From assembly GCA_021502835.1 (NCBI GenBank), contig JAKFGP010000033.1:1-64000 (forward strand): DNA of 64,000 nucleotides. The letters are read 5' to 3'. The DNA comes from Streptomyces thinghirensis. GTDB lineage: Bacteria > Actinomycetota > Actinomycetia > Streptomycetales > Streptomycetaceae. How positions within the stretch are numbered: the first letter of the stretch is position 1; each line of letters begins with the position of its first letter. The notes under the pieces are model-generated. The model had not been told where the DNA came from. It made no database searches and saw nothing but the letters and a program-made list of their open reading frames with translations. Made by a program: the position numbers and the translations under genes. Positions 13,101 through 23,502 of this stretch are shown piece after piece.

Positions 13101-15638
13101 GTGACGAGGTGGGTGCGGGGGTGGTTGGAGGAGTTGGTGGTGGAGGCTCCGGTGGTGGTGCCGGAGCGGGGTGGGTTGCGGTTGCAGGTGGTGGTGGAGG
13201 GTGAGGGTGAGGGTGGTCGGCGTGGGGTGAGTGTGCATGGTTCTGTGGATGGGGTGGTGTGGGCGCGGCATGCGCGTGGTGTGGTTTCGGGTGGGGTGGG
13301 GGTTTCGGGTTCGGGTGGGGCAGTGGCCGCCGGTGGGTGCGGAGCCGGTGGGTGTGGAGGGGTTTTATGAGTCGCGGGTGGGGTTGAGTACGGGCCGTTG
13401 TTCCGGGGGTTGCGGGCTGCGTGGCGTCGGGGTGGGGAGGTGTTCGCTGAGGTTGCGTTGCCGGAGGGGGTGGATGTAGGCGGGTTTGGTGTGCATCCGG
13501 CGTTGTTTGATGCGGCGTTGCATTGTGGGGTGCTGGCGGGGGTCGGGGAGGTGGATGGTGGTGTGTTGCTGCCGTTCGCGTTCGGTAGGTGGTGCTGCAT
13601 GCTTCGGGTGCGACCGCTTTGCGTGTCGCGGTCACGCCGGATGGTTCGGGTGGGATGGCGTTGCGGGCGGTGGACCCGGCGGGCACACCCGTCCTGTCGG
13701 TCGGATCGCTGAAGCTGCGGCCCCTGACGCCCGGGGCACCGGGCGGCGGGGTCGGCACGGCCGGCGAGCTGTACAGCGTCGACTGGACTCCGGTGTCACT
13801 GGGCGGACGGCCGGTGCCGCTCCAGGAGCTGACGGACGCCCCGGCCGGGCCGAGGCCGTGAGCCAGAGCGGGGACGGACCGCGAACGCTGGTCCTGGACC
13901 TCACCCGGACCCCTCCCGCCGACGCCCCGCACGACGTCCCCGGCCGGACCCGGGCACTGACGGCCCGCACTCTCGACGCGCTCGCGTCGTGGTCCGCCGC
14001 CGACGAGCTCGCCGACTCGCGGCTCGTACTGATCACCCGTCATGCCACGACCGACGCCCCGGACCCCGCCGCCGCCGCGGTGTGGGGGTTGGGCCGGTCC
14101 GCGCAGCTAGAGAATCCCGATCGCGTCGTCCCCGTCGACCTCGACGACGACTCCGCCTCCCGCGCTCAGCTGTCCGCCGCCGTCGGCACCGGAGAGACCC
14201 AGTTGGCGATACGGGCCGGAACCCTCCTGGTACCCCGGCTCGCCTGGGCGCCACGCCGCCCCGCTGCCGCCTTCCGCCCCTCGCCCCCGACGGCACCGCC
14301 CTGGTCACCGGTGGCACCGGCGCCCTGGGCCGGGTGGCCGCCCGGCACTTGGCCACGGTGCACGGCGTTCGACGGCTGCTGCTCGCCGGTAGGCGTGGGG
14401 GCGAGTGCCGAGGGCATCGCCGAGTTCGTCGCCGAACTGCGCGAGCTCGGCACGGAGGTTTCGGTGGCGGCGTGCGACGTGTCCGACCGGGAGGCGCTGC
14501 GCGCCCTGCTCGACTCCGTGCCACCGGAGCATCCGCTGACCGCCGTGGTGCACGCCGCCGGTGTCCTGGACGACGGTGTGGTCTCCGCCCTGGACCCCCG
14601 AACGGTTCGACACGGTCCTCGGGGCCGAAGGCCGACGCCGCCTGGTACCTGCACGAACTCACCCAGGATCTGGACCTGGCGGCATTCGTGCTCTACTCGT
14701 CGGTCGCCGGCACCATGGGCAGCGCGGGGCAGGGCAACTACGCGGCGGCCAACGCCTTCCTCGACGCGCTCGCCCGGCACCGTCGGGCCGGGGGCTGCCC
14801 GCCGTCTCCCTCGCCTGGGGCCTGTGGGACCAGGAGAGCGACATGACCGGCCGGCTGACGGTCGCCGACCGCGACCGGGTGGCCCGCAGCGGCCTGCTGC
14901 CGCTCACCGGCGAAGCGGGGATGACGCTGTTCGACACCGCGCTGCGCGGCCAGGACCCCGCGCCGGTCGCGGGACGGTTCGACCTCCGGGGAATCCGCGA
15001 GCGGTCCGTGACGGCGGGCGTGCCCGCACTGTTGCGCGGGCTGGTGAGGCCGCCGCGTGGCATGGCCGCCGCGCAGGCCGGTGACGGCGGCGAGTCCTGG
15101 TCCGTACGACTGGCGGCCATGGCGGCCGCCGCGGACCGGCCCGGGACCGTACTGGAGCTGATCAGGACCCAGGTGGCCCTGGTGCTCGGGCTGCCGGGAG
15201 CCGAGGCGGTGGACGAGGAACAGGCCTTCAAGGACGCCGGGTTCGACTCGCTCACGGCCGTGGAACTGCGCAACAGGCTGGCGAGCGCCGCCGGTGTCCG
15301 GTTGCCGCCGACGCTGGTGTTCGACTTCCCGACGCCAGTGGCGTTGACCCGCCGGCTGCTTGCCGAACTCGTACCGGAACCGGACGGGGAAGCGGAACCC
15401 CGGGGAGGCACGCGAGAGGGAACTCCGCGCGGTGCTGGCGACCGTGCCGCTCGAGCGCCTCCGCGCGCTCGGTGTACTCGACACCCTCCTCGGGCTGGTG
15501 GAGTCCCCGACGGCCGAGGAGCGGGCGGAGACCGCCGGCGGCGACTCCCCGCCGCCATCGCCGACATGGACGTCTGGGCTGCAGCCTCGCTCTGGCGGGA
15601 CGGTTGCGGGCGTGGTTCGAAAACGGGGCGTTGAATGA
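10144..15638 (+). CDS. Single-module type I PKS: KS-AT(malonyl)-DH-KR-ACP
   Basis: ATG at 10144 opens an N-terminal coiled-coil docking segment ([20 protein letters not shown]) leading into KS ([14 protein letters not shown]). KS about 10235-11520 has ETACSSS with Cys at 10760-10762. AT about 11830-12700 has GQGSQ, GHSVGE and HAFH at 12411-12422 (malonyl). DH about 12890-13710 carries the HxxxGxxxxP and DAALH motifs. KR about 14290-14850 has [11 protein letters not shown] (B-type), GQGNY. ACP about 15090-15380 has [10 protein letters not shown], Ser at 15248-15250. The C-terminus (about 15430-15600) has a [16 protein letters not shown] helix and an IADMDV motif, typical of C-terminal docking regions. 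The last codons are uncertain; TGA at 15636-15638 overlaps the presumed next ATG. Many one-base indels. Expected product: an unbranched double bond extending the chain as a conjugated diene. Confidence 0.9.
10972..11470 (+). repeat. KS 3' cassette, copy 2
   Basis: Near-identical to 5430-5935. This copy is the one I used as template to recognise the degenerate KS in the island at 15639-16850. Confidence 0.85.
12013..12600 (+). repeat. AT-core cassette, copy 2
   Basis: Second copy of the G/T-rich AT core at 252-840. Sequence diverges from copy 1 immediately after the shared FADGV codons near 12600, giving a sharp right edge. Confidence 0.9.
12782..13711 (+). repeat. AT-DH linker and DH cassette, copy 2
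   Basis: Second copy of 1011-1943. The two copies carry their one-base indels at different places, which argues that the indels are sequencing errors and the underlying cassettes are essentially identical. Confidence 0.9.
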
Positions 15639-18600
15639 ACTTACCGGCACCTTAACGAGAAGCTTTAATGAGCTACATTTCTATTGAAGTTGTTGTACGG
15701 AGAAGAAGCTGTTTCTCGGGCTGCCGGTTCTGCGGTCAGCGCTGCTTCTGTTTCTTCTTGAACTGTACGGCCTATTTCCAGTTCTTGTTGTTTCGAACTG
15801 CGGGCTGTGCGGCTGCCGCAAACAACGGACTGGAGGCTGGACTGGTGCTCCTGCCTGACTTGTTCTGTTCAAACATGGTTCTTATTGAGACTGGGCCTTG
15901 TCTGCATTTTAGAGAATATTTTGAATACCCCTGGATCATTTATTTGTTTGCTCCATTCATTCTGCTGTTTGGACATGTATGAAGGACCTATGGGCATTCA
16001 TTTGGACATTCATTCAGTTCTTCTTCACATTCAGAACCAGAGAACATACCTTTGGACATTCCCTGTTTTTGTCTGCTTCCTTGACTGAGCCTCAGGCAGC
16101 ACAAAGCTGGCCTTCTCTCATTTGGAGGACATTCAGACTGGTTCCTTCTGTTTGTGAGTACTCTTGTGCATTCAGTTTCTGTTCCTTGCTCTGTTCTCCT
16201 TCATTTGCTGTCATCTCTCTTCAATGAGCACCCCTCCCATCTCCTGATACAGCACTACAACCGCTGCATTTGAGTAACTCACCAGTAGCATGCTTATTGT
16301 CAAGGCCCCCAACCCGCCCCTCGACTTCTCGCTTGCTTGAAGCGCCAACACTCCGGCAGCCGAGATCAAGAAAAATTCCTGCCGGCGGCGAACGCTTCCT
16401 ACCCCCGTGAAGAAACACCAGCATGCTACTGCTAAAACGGTGTCGGAGCGCGCAGCTTGTCAGAGAGCATCCATGCTAACGTGAGTACGAGATTCCCGCA
16501 TCGCGCCAGAACAGTACAGCCCGCAGTACGGCACGCGCCAGGCTGGCCATCACAGAAACAAATGATATCCAGGCAGCATTAGCATCAGCAAGTCTAGTAA
16601 CGCTTGAATAATATGCCGATGCAGTAGGCACACAGCCTTGCAGGGCTGGCTGCTAGAGATCCATCAAAGCGCAACGTTACGCGCGGCTGTATGGCAAAGT
16701 AACCGAAAGAACCGGCCATTGTACTTTCGTCATTAATCCGAAACATCAGTCATACGCAAACGCTACGAAGTATGCTGAAATGTAATCAAAATAGTATTAG
16801 CATTTACACAGCACGAGTATTTACCGAACGCTACATGTAGAATGAAGCAGCATCGAAGGTGGACTGGTCGGCGGGTGCGGTGGAGTTGTTGACGCGGAGG
16901 CTCGTCCGTGGCCGCGCGGCGATCGTCCCGCGGGCCGGCGTCTCCTCCTTCGGCGTCTCCGGCACCAACGCCCACGTCATCCTGGAAAGGCACCCCGCCG
17001 ACGACACCCCGCGTTCACCCGAGGAGAAGCGGGACGACACATGGATTCCTGCCCTGGGCCGTGTCCGGCAGGGAGTCCTGCGGCACTACGTGCCCAGGCC
17101 GCCCAGTACTGGCCCTGACGGAGGCGGACCCGGACCCGGACCTGGTCTCCGCTCGTTGTACCCCTCGCTCACCGCGGCGGAGCTCGTTTGACCACCGCGC
17201 GGTGATCGTCCTCGGCTAGCAGGGAGGGACCTGACGCACGGACTGCGGCTGCTCAGCCGTGGCGAGCCGGCGCCGGAGGCGGTGCGCGGCGTGAAGACCT
17301 CCGGCCGGCTCGCCCGGTGCTGTTCACCGGCAGGGGCAGTCAGCGCCCGGGCCATGGGCCGTGACCTGCACGCACGGCTCCCGGTGTTCGCCGACGCTTT
17401 CGACGAGGTTTGTGCCGAACTGGACGCACGTATCGGCCGCCCGTTGCGGGACCTCGTGTTCGCCGGGGACGACCCCGCCCTGCTGGACCGCACCAGGTAC
17501 GCCCAGCCCGCCCTGTTCGCTCTGGAGGTGGCGCTCTACCGGCTGCTGGAGTCCTGGGGTGTCCGGCCGACCACGTCGGCGGACACCCGTCGGCGAGCTG
17601 ACCGCCGCCTATGTCGCCGGTGTCTGGTCGCTGCCGGACGCGGCCGAACTGGTGGCCGCCCGCGGTCGGCTGATGCAGGAGCTGCCGGGCGACGGGGCCA
17701 TGGCCGGTGCAGGCCACCGAGGAGGAGGTGCCGCTGCTGCTCACCGGCGGCGTGGGGCTGGCCGCGGTCAACGGCCCCCGGTCGGTGGTGCTTCGGGGAC
17801 GTGGGAGCCGTCCGCGCGTCGCGGACCGGTTCGCCTCGGAAGGACGGCGGGTCAAGCGGCTGAAGGTCTCGCACGCATTCCACTCCCCGCACATGGACGC
17901 CATGCTCGCCGCGTTCGAGAAGGTGGCGGCGGGCACAGTACCACCAGCCGGCGCTGCCGGTGCTGTCCAATCTGACCGGCCGTACGGCCGCCCCGGCCGA
18001 ACTCGTCTCGCCGCGTTACTGGGTGGACCACGTACGGCAGCCCGTGCGGTTCCTCGACGGCGTCCGCGCGCTTGGAACACGGTGTCACCACCTTCCTGGA
18101 AGTCGGCCCGGGAGGCGTGCTGACCGGCCTGGGCCCGGACTGCGTCACCGGCGACACGGCGAAGCTCGCCTTCGTACCGGCCCTGCGGCCCGGTGTGACC
18201 GAGAGCCGCGCCGCGCTGACCGCACTCGCTCAGCTCCACGTCAGGGGGCCGCGCCGTCAACTGGCGCGCCCTGCTGACCGGCACGCGGCGGGTCGATCTG
18301 CCGACGTACGCCTTCAACACCGTCACTACTGGCTGGAGGCCACGACTGCCATGAAAGCGACCACCGAGGACACCACGACGCAGGGCGTCGAGAACGCCGA
18401 GGCCACCGAGGACACGGAGGCCGCCGAAGCCACCAGGAAGGCACTGACCGCCAGCCTGGACGGTCTCGGTGACGACGAGCGGATGGGAAAGCTGCTCGAC
18501 CTGGTCATCGCCGAAGCGACCGTCGCGATGGCGCTCCTGGAGGAGCCGGTGGTGGAGGCCATCGAGGCGGACAGTGCCTTCTTCGAGATCGGCTTCAACT

Positions 18601-18731
18601 CCTCACCGCCGTGGAGCTGCGCAACCGTCTCGTGGAGGCCACCGGGATCGCGCTCACGCCGATGCTGCTTTTCGATCACCTGACCCCGGAGTTCATCGCC
18701 GACTTTCGACGACGAGCTGCGGAAGGCCTAG
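15635..18731 (+). CDS. Terminal type I PKS module: KS-AT(malonyl)-ACP, no reductive domains; 5' third degenerate
   Basis: Presumed start ATG 15635-15637, overlapping the upstream stop (ATGA). The first about 1.2 kb, which should encode docking plus most of KS, is replaced by a low-GC, stop-filled sequence (see island entry); recognisable KS resumes near 16850 ([14 protein letters not shown]) through [10 protein letters not shown] about 17300-18200 has a GRGSQ start, the GHSVGE elbow only after correcting an indel, and HAFH at 17872-17883 (malonyl). ACP about 18480-18730 has EIGFNSLTAVEL after correcting a one-base deletion, Ser at 18600-18602; TAG at 18729-18731. There is no KR, DH or thioesterase, and an amide synthase follows at once, so this is the last module and should release a beta-keto acyl chain. 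Confidence 0.8.
15639..16850. other. Low-GC degenerate island standing in for PKS docking+KS coding DNA
   Basis: Composition falls abruptly: T-rich with many stops in all frames on the left, A-rich on the right, then back to high GC at 16850. From PKS stop to the resumed SKVDW motif is 1.22 kb; in the preceding PKS gene, start codon to the same motif is 1.24 kb, so the island has the length of the missing coding DNA. From about 16370 rightwards it aligns by eye to the KS DNA at 10870-11385, with spacing kept within about 35 bases. At 16575-16598, eight codons differ from the KS by eight changes, all G to A. The first 40 bases also resemble the docking start (AACGAGAAGCT near 15654). The left about 550 bases show no clear homology. 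Most likely corrupted consensus rather than inserted foreign DNA. Confidence 0.8.
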
Positions 18732-18814
18732 CCCGGAACCCAGCGACAGACTGAGCCCTCATCCGTCCGGCTCCCGTGACACGGAAGCCTTCGCAACCTG
18801 AGGTGACATCCAGC

Positions 18815-19595
18815 ATGTTCGACGTCGACGTCTACCTTCACAAACTCGGCCACACCGGTTCACGAGAGCCTTCCTCGCGCTGCTGAACGAACTGCAGAAG
18901 CGGCACCTGACGGCCATTCCAGTTCGACAACTCCCTCAACGCGGACGCCGAGCGCGGCTTCGACGTGCTGCTGGAGGTCGAGATAGACGACGACGCCGTC
19001 TTCAAGGCCGTCGTAGAGGGCGGTCGTGGCGAGTCTGCTACGAACTCAACGGTCTGTTCCGGCCGACTGCTCACCGAACTGGGATTCGATGTTCGGATCC
19101 TCGCGGCGGCGGTGATCCAGGTGAACGGCGCGTACGGTCCGGAGCTCGAGCACATCTTCAACTGCGTGGAGCTCGGCGGCGAGCGCTATCTGGTGGACGT
19201 CGGGCTGGCCGGCCCCTCCTACCTGGAACCGCTGCGGCTGACCGACGAGGTGCAGGGAGCAGTACGGATGCCAGTACCGGCTGGTCGAGGAGGACGGCTA
19301 CCACGTCCTGCAGCGGCGCGCCAAGGGCGGGGAATGGAGCGCCTCGTACCGGTTCAAGGACCAGTACCGGCGCATCTCGGACTGGCGCGAACTCGTACCG
19401 GACATCGCCGAGTTCCCGCTGGAGCAGGTGCTGATCGGCACCCGTATCCACAGCCGCGCCTTCGACAACGGTCAGATGGTGCTGATCGGCAAGCGTTATC
19501 TGCGGGTGGTGGACGGGGTGGAGGAGATCAAGGTGCTGACCAGCCCTTCGGCGTTCAAGCAGGTCGTCCGTCAGATCCTCACCCCCGACGCCTGA
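18815..19595 (+). CDS. rifF: Ansamycin amide synthase (arylamine N-acetyltransferase fold)
   Basis: Starts MFDVDVYLHKLG at ATG 18815 and ends TGA 19593-19595; about 260 aa, the family's length. It matches the RifF/GdmF type, which lifts the finished chain from the last ACP and closes it onto the AHBA amine to give a macrolactam, in place of a thioesterase. Visible: LNELQKRHLTAIPF near the N-terminus; the catalytic Cys in a GxCYELNGLF motif (TGC 19036-19038, after correcting an indel); the His in ELEHIFNCVEL; the Asp in RYLVDVGLAGPSYLEP. These form the NAT-type Cys-His-Asp triad. Frameshifts near 18860, 18920, 19030 and 19262. It lies 83 bases after the terminal PKS module, as in other ansamycin clusters. 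Confidence 0.92.
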
Positions 19596-19628
19596 CCCGA
19601 GGCCCGACCACCCCGAGCGGAGAAGACG

Positions 19629-21255
19629 ATGCACACCCAGACCACCGACGCCGACGTCCTCATCGTCGGCTACGGGCCCGTCGGCCAGGTGCTGGCCCTG
19701 CAACTGGCCGCACGAGGCCGGCGGGTGACCGTCGTCGAGCGGTGGCGGACCGGCTACCCCGATGCCGCGGGCCGTGGCCTTCGACAGCGAGGGCGCCCGG
19801 ATCCTCGCCGCGGCCGGCATCGGCGAGCGGATCGGTGAGATCGGCGAGCCGTCCGGTGACTACACCTGGATGAACGCGGCCGGGCAGGCCCTGCTCCACG
19901 TCGACGTCGCCGAGCGGGGCCGGTGCGGCTGGCCGGAGTCGACCTCCATGTACCAGCCCGCTCTGGAGGCCGCGTTGATCGAGCGCGGAGCCGCGCTGCC
20001 GGAGCTGACGGTGGTCCGGGGCGAGGAGGTGGTGGCGATCACCGACCACGCGGGGACCGGGTCGAGGTCACCTCGCGCGAGCCGCAGGGAGGACCGGACC
20101 GTGTCCACACGGCTCGCTGGGTGGTCGGCTGCGACGGTGCCAACAGTTTCAGTACGCGGCGTCATCGGCACGGCGATGGCCGATCTCGGCTTCTCGCACG
20201 ACTGGCTGATCTGCGACGTCGTGCTGCACGAGGAGCGCCGGTTCCGGCCGAACAACCTGCAGATCTGCGATCCGCACCGGCCACGCACCTCGGTGTCGGC
20301 CGGGCCCGGGCACCGGCGCTGGGAGTTCATGCGGACGGCGGGTGAGACGGTGGCGGAGCTGAACACGGAGAAGAGCGCCTGGCGGCTGCTCGAGCTCTTC
20401 GACGTCCACCCGGGCAACGCCACACTGGAGCGCTTCCACGTCTACTCGTTCTCAGCGCGGTACGCCGAGACCTGGCGCTCCGGCCGCCTGCTCCTCGCCG
20501 GCGACGCCTGCCACGTCATGCCGCCCTTCGCGGGGCAGGGGATGACCGCCGGTTTCCGTGACGTCACCAACCTGTCCTGGAAGCTGGACGCGGTGCTGGG
20601 CGGCACGGCGGACGAAACGACTGCTGGACAGTTACCCGGTGGAGCGCCGTCCGCACGCCAAGCACGCCATCCAGATGTCGGTGAACCTGGGGACGGATCA
20701 TCTGCCAGACCGACCCCAAGGCCGCCGCCGACCGGGACATGGTCATGCTGGCCACCGCCGAGCGACCGGTGAGCCCGGCGCCGCCGCGCGGCAGCGGTCA
20801 CCTTTGCAGCCGCTCACCGGCGGCCTGCTGGACCTCAGCTAGAAGGGCCGTCCGGTGCGACCGGTGCAGGGGTCGCTGACACCACAGGGCCGGGTGGCGG
20901 GGGCCGACCGGGCCGGCTGGTTCGACGACGTGGTGGGGCCGGGCTTCGTCCTCCTCTGCGGCGAGGATCCGGCGGCACTGCTGTCCGAGGAGGAGCGGCA
21001 GTATCTCGACACGCTCGGTGCCCGGCTGGTCCGCGTCCTGCCCGAGGGCACCGACTCGGGGCCGCGGACGCGGGGTCGGTCGTCGATACCGACGGTGTGT
21101 ACCTGCCGTTCCTCGCCGAGACCGGCTCGACGGCCGTTCTGGTACGGCCCGACCACTACGCCTTCAGGGGAGCCGCGGACCGGGCCGGTGTGTCGCGGCT
21201 CGTGGCGGAGCTGCGGGCGGGGTTGGGGCGCCCGCGACGACCAGCGGGGGACTGA
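19629..21255 (+). CDS. FAD-dependent aromatic monooxygenase (RifOrf19/GdmM-like)
   Basis: ATG 19629, 33 bases after the amide synthase; stop TGA about 21253-21255; about 540 aa. N-terminal Rossmann motif [21 protein letters not shown] binds FAD, a VGCDGANS motif lies near 20130, and [21 protein letters not shown] near 20500 is the second FAD/GD motif of class A flavoprotein hydroxylases (MhpA/PheA type). A C-terminal thioredoxin-like extension follows ([30 protein letters not shown]). Family members in ansamycin clusters oxidise the AHBA-derived ring, either for naphthoquinone formation or para-hydroxylation; sequence alone does not decide which. Frameshifts near 19763, 20059, 20140, 20624, 20700 and after 20790. 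Confidence 0.85.
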
Positions 21256-21357
21256 AGCCTCGCCGCGATCACGGCGACGCCCGTCGCCGCGCCGGTCGGC
21301 CCCGGGAGGCGAGGCCTCCTCCGGGGCCGACCGGCGTACCGGCCTCGGAGGCGTGCC

Positions 21358-21846
21358 TCAGATGCGTGAGGAGCGCCTGCGGGGCGGCTGCTCGCACTCC
21401 GCGAACGTGGACAGCCGTCCTTCGACGAGTCGGGTCAGCGCCTCGACGAAGGGCCCCGCGCAGCTCCTCGGGGAGCGTGCCGAGGACGTCGTCCTGTATG
21501 CGCGAGACGATCTCGTTCGACCTGGCGAGCAGGTCCAGACCCGCCTGAGTCGCCCGGATCATGCGGGCCCGGCGGTCCGTCGGGGACGCGATCCGCTCGG
21601 CGAGGCCGTCCTTCTCCAGCTTGTCGGCCAGGACGACCATCGTCGTCTTGTCCAGGCCGAGCGACTCGGCGATCTCGCGTCTGCGTCAGCTCGCCGGAGA
21701 CGGCCTTGTGCAGTACGCAGTGCGCACGCGGGGTGATGCCCCAAGTCGCTGAGGCCGGCAGTCATCTCGGTCTGCAGCGCGTGGCTGGCCCACGACAGCA
21801 GGAACGTGAGGTCGACCTCGGGCGGGGCGGCAGCGGGTGGCTTCAT
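21358..21846 (-). CDS. MarR-family transcriptional regulator
   Basis: About 160 aa. Starts MKPPAAAPPEVDLTFLLSWASHAL; the winged helix reads LTQREIAESLGLDKTTMVVLADKLEKDGLAERIASPTDRR after correcting indels near 21680 and 21740. This is the usual MarR recognition helix and wing (the DRR tip is intact). It is divergent from the MFS exporter, separated by an AT-rich 110-base region with a palindrome (see operator entry). The usual arrangement is repression of the exporter, relieved by the exported compound or a precursor; that role is inferred. Confidence 0.85.
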
Positions 21847-21873
21847 GACTCAAATGGTAATCGAAAGGGCGAA

Positions 21874-21900
21874 AGATTTTTATTTTGAAATAGAAGATCT
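21874..21900. promoter_or_regulatory. Imperfect 27-bp palindrome in marR-MFS intergenic region, candidate MarR operator
   Basis: AGAT at the left end pairs with ATCT at the right, with core TATTTTGAAATA at 21881-21892 (TATTT-TG-AAATA). It sits in the only AT-rich part of the intergenic region, 28 bases from the marR start. The dyad is the expected size for a MarR dimer. Confidence 0.5.
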
Positions 21901-21956
21901 GCTACTCGACTATATGCTACGGTCCCGTCTGTCGTCCCAACCAGAGCGGCGTCTCC

Positions 21957-23502
21957 ATGTCCCTGCCCGCACAGCCGAGTTCAGGCAATCGCTGGCTGGC
22001 GTTCGCGGTGCTTCTGCACGATGCAGCTGATGGTCGTCGTCGACATCAGCATCGTCACCGTGTCCCTCCGCTCCATCCAGAGCGACCTCGGCTTCGCCGA
22101 GGCGCGGCTGGCCTGGATCACCAACGCGTACACGATCGGCTTCGGTGGACTGCTGCTGCTCTCCGGACGACTCGGTGACCTCATCGGACGCAAACGGATG
22201 TTCGTCACCGGGCTCGCGCTCTTCACGGTCGCCTCGGCGCTGTGCGGCGCCTCGCAGAACCAGGAGATGCTGATCGCGATGCGGTTCCTCCAGGGAGCCG
22301 GCGCCGCGATGGCCTATGCCGTGATCATGGGCATCATCTTCACGATCTTCAGCAACCCGGCGGAACTCGGCAAGGCCATGGGCATCTCCGGCTTCGGCCA
22401 GGCGGCCGGCGCCTCGATCGGCATCCTCGCCGGCGGTCTGCTCACCGACGGCGTCAACTGGCACTGGGTCTTCTACATCAACGTCCCGATCGGCCTGATC
22501 GCCCTGGTGATCGCGATCCGTTCGGTCCCCTCCGACCGGGGCCTGGGTCTGGACAAGGGAGCCGACTTCGTGGGCGCCGCCCTGGTCACCGGGGGGATGA
22601 TGCTCGCCGTCTACACCATCGCCACGGTGGCCGAGAACGGCTGGGCCTCCGCGCACACGATCGGTTTCGGCCTCGGCTCCCTCGTCCTGCTCGCGGGATT
22701 CGTCGCGCGTGCCGCCACCGCCGCGCAGCCGCTGGTCCCGCTCGGCATCTTCCGCTCACGCAACCTCTCCGGGGCCAACGCCGTCCACTTCCTCATGGTC
22801 GGCGGCACCATGTCGTTCAACATCCTGATCGCGCTGTACATGCAGGAGGTCGCGGGTTACTCCCCGGCCGAGACCGGCTTCGCCTACCTGCCGCTCGCGG
22901 TCGCCGCCGGCGCGTGCTCGGTGGCGCTGTCCGCGCGGTTCAACATGAGATTCGGACTGCGCAACGTGATCGTCGGCAGTCTCGCCATGGTGGTGGTGGG
23001 CCTGCTGCCTCGCCCTGCGGGCGCCGACCGATCCGCACTACGTGCTCGACATCCTGCCCACCGCCGTCCTGCTCGGCGCCGGCAGCGGTCTCGCCATGCC
23101 CGCGGTGATCATGATGTCCATGCAGGTCCGCTCGCCCAGCGAGGCGGGTCTCGCCTCCGGCCTGGCGGGCAGCGCCGGCACCATCGGCGACTCATTGGGC
23201 ATCGCCGCCCTCACCGCGATCGCCGCGCGCACACCCAGAGCGCGCTCGCCAACGGCGCGGGCGGCAAGCCGGCGCTCGCCGACGGCTTCCAGCTCTCCTT
23301 CGGTATCGCGGCGGCTCTGGTCGCCGCCGCGATCCTGGTGGCCCTCGCCGTACTGCGCGAGGTGCCGATGGGCCCGCCCCCGGCGCGGGCGGGCCGGAGG
23401 GACCGGACGGCGAAGGCAGGCCCGGCGCGGCGGGTGCGACCGGCGGCGCAGGAGACACCCGGTGTGCCTCCGGCGGCCAACCCCGAAGGCGCCTTGTCCT
23501 GA
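21957..23502 (+). CDS. MFS drug exporter, DHA2/EmrB-QacA type (14 TM)
   Basis: ATG 21957 (MSLPAQPSSGNRWLAFAVLL), stop TGA 23500-23502; about 515 aa, the 14-helix family length. The conserved motif A, GRLGDLIGRKRMF, follows TM2; motif C-like GFGQAAGASIGILAGG is in TM5; the start VVVDISIVTVSLRSIQ is the D1 motif of this family. The C-terminus is a long Pro/Ala/Arg tail. Frameshifts near 22015, 23008 and 23230. Divergent from marR and just after the tailoring gene, so it is the likely self-resistance/export pump for the ansamycin. Confidence 0.88.

Noticed and set aside
15668..16088. Cys/Phe/Leu-rich open frames in the low-GC island that look like small membrane proteins
   Set aside because: Hydrophobicity comes from T-richness. 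There is no ribosome site and no family, and the region is length-matched to missing KS code and continues into degenerate KS DNA.
15639..16850. Insertion sequence or prophage fragment in the PKS
   Set aside because: No terminal inverted repeats, target-site duplication or transposase; the right half aligns to KS and the length equals the replaced coding DNA.
18480..18815. Thioesterase domain at the end of the PKS
   Set aside because: No GxSxG hydrolase motif follows the ACP. The gene ends at 18731 and an amide synthase takes the release role.
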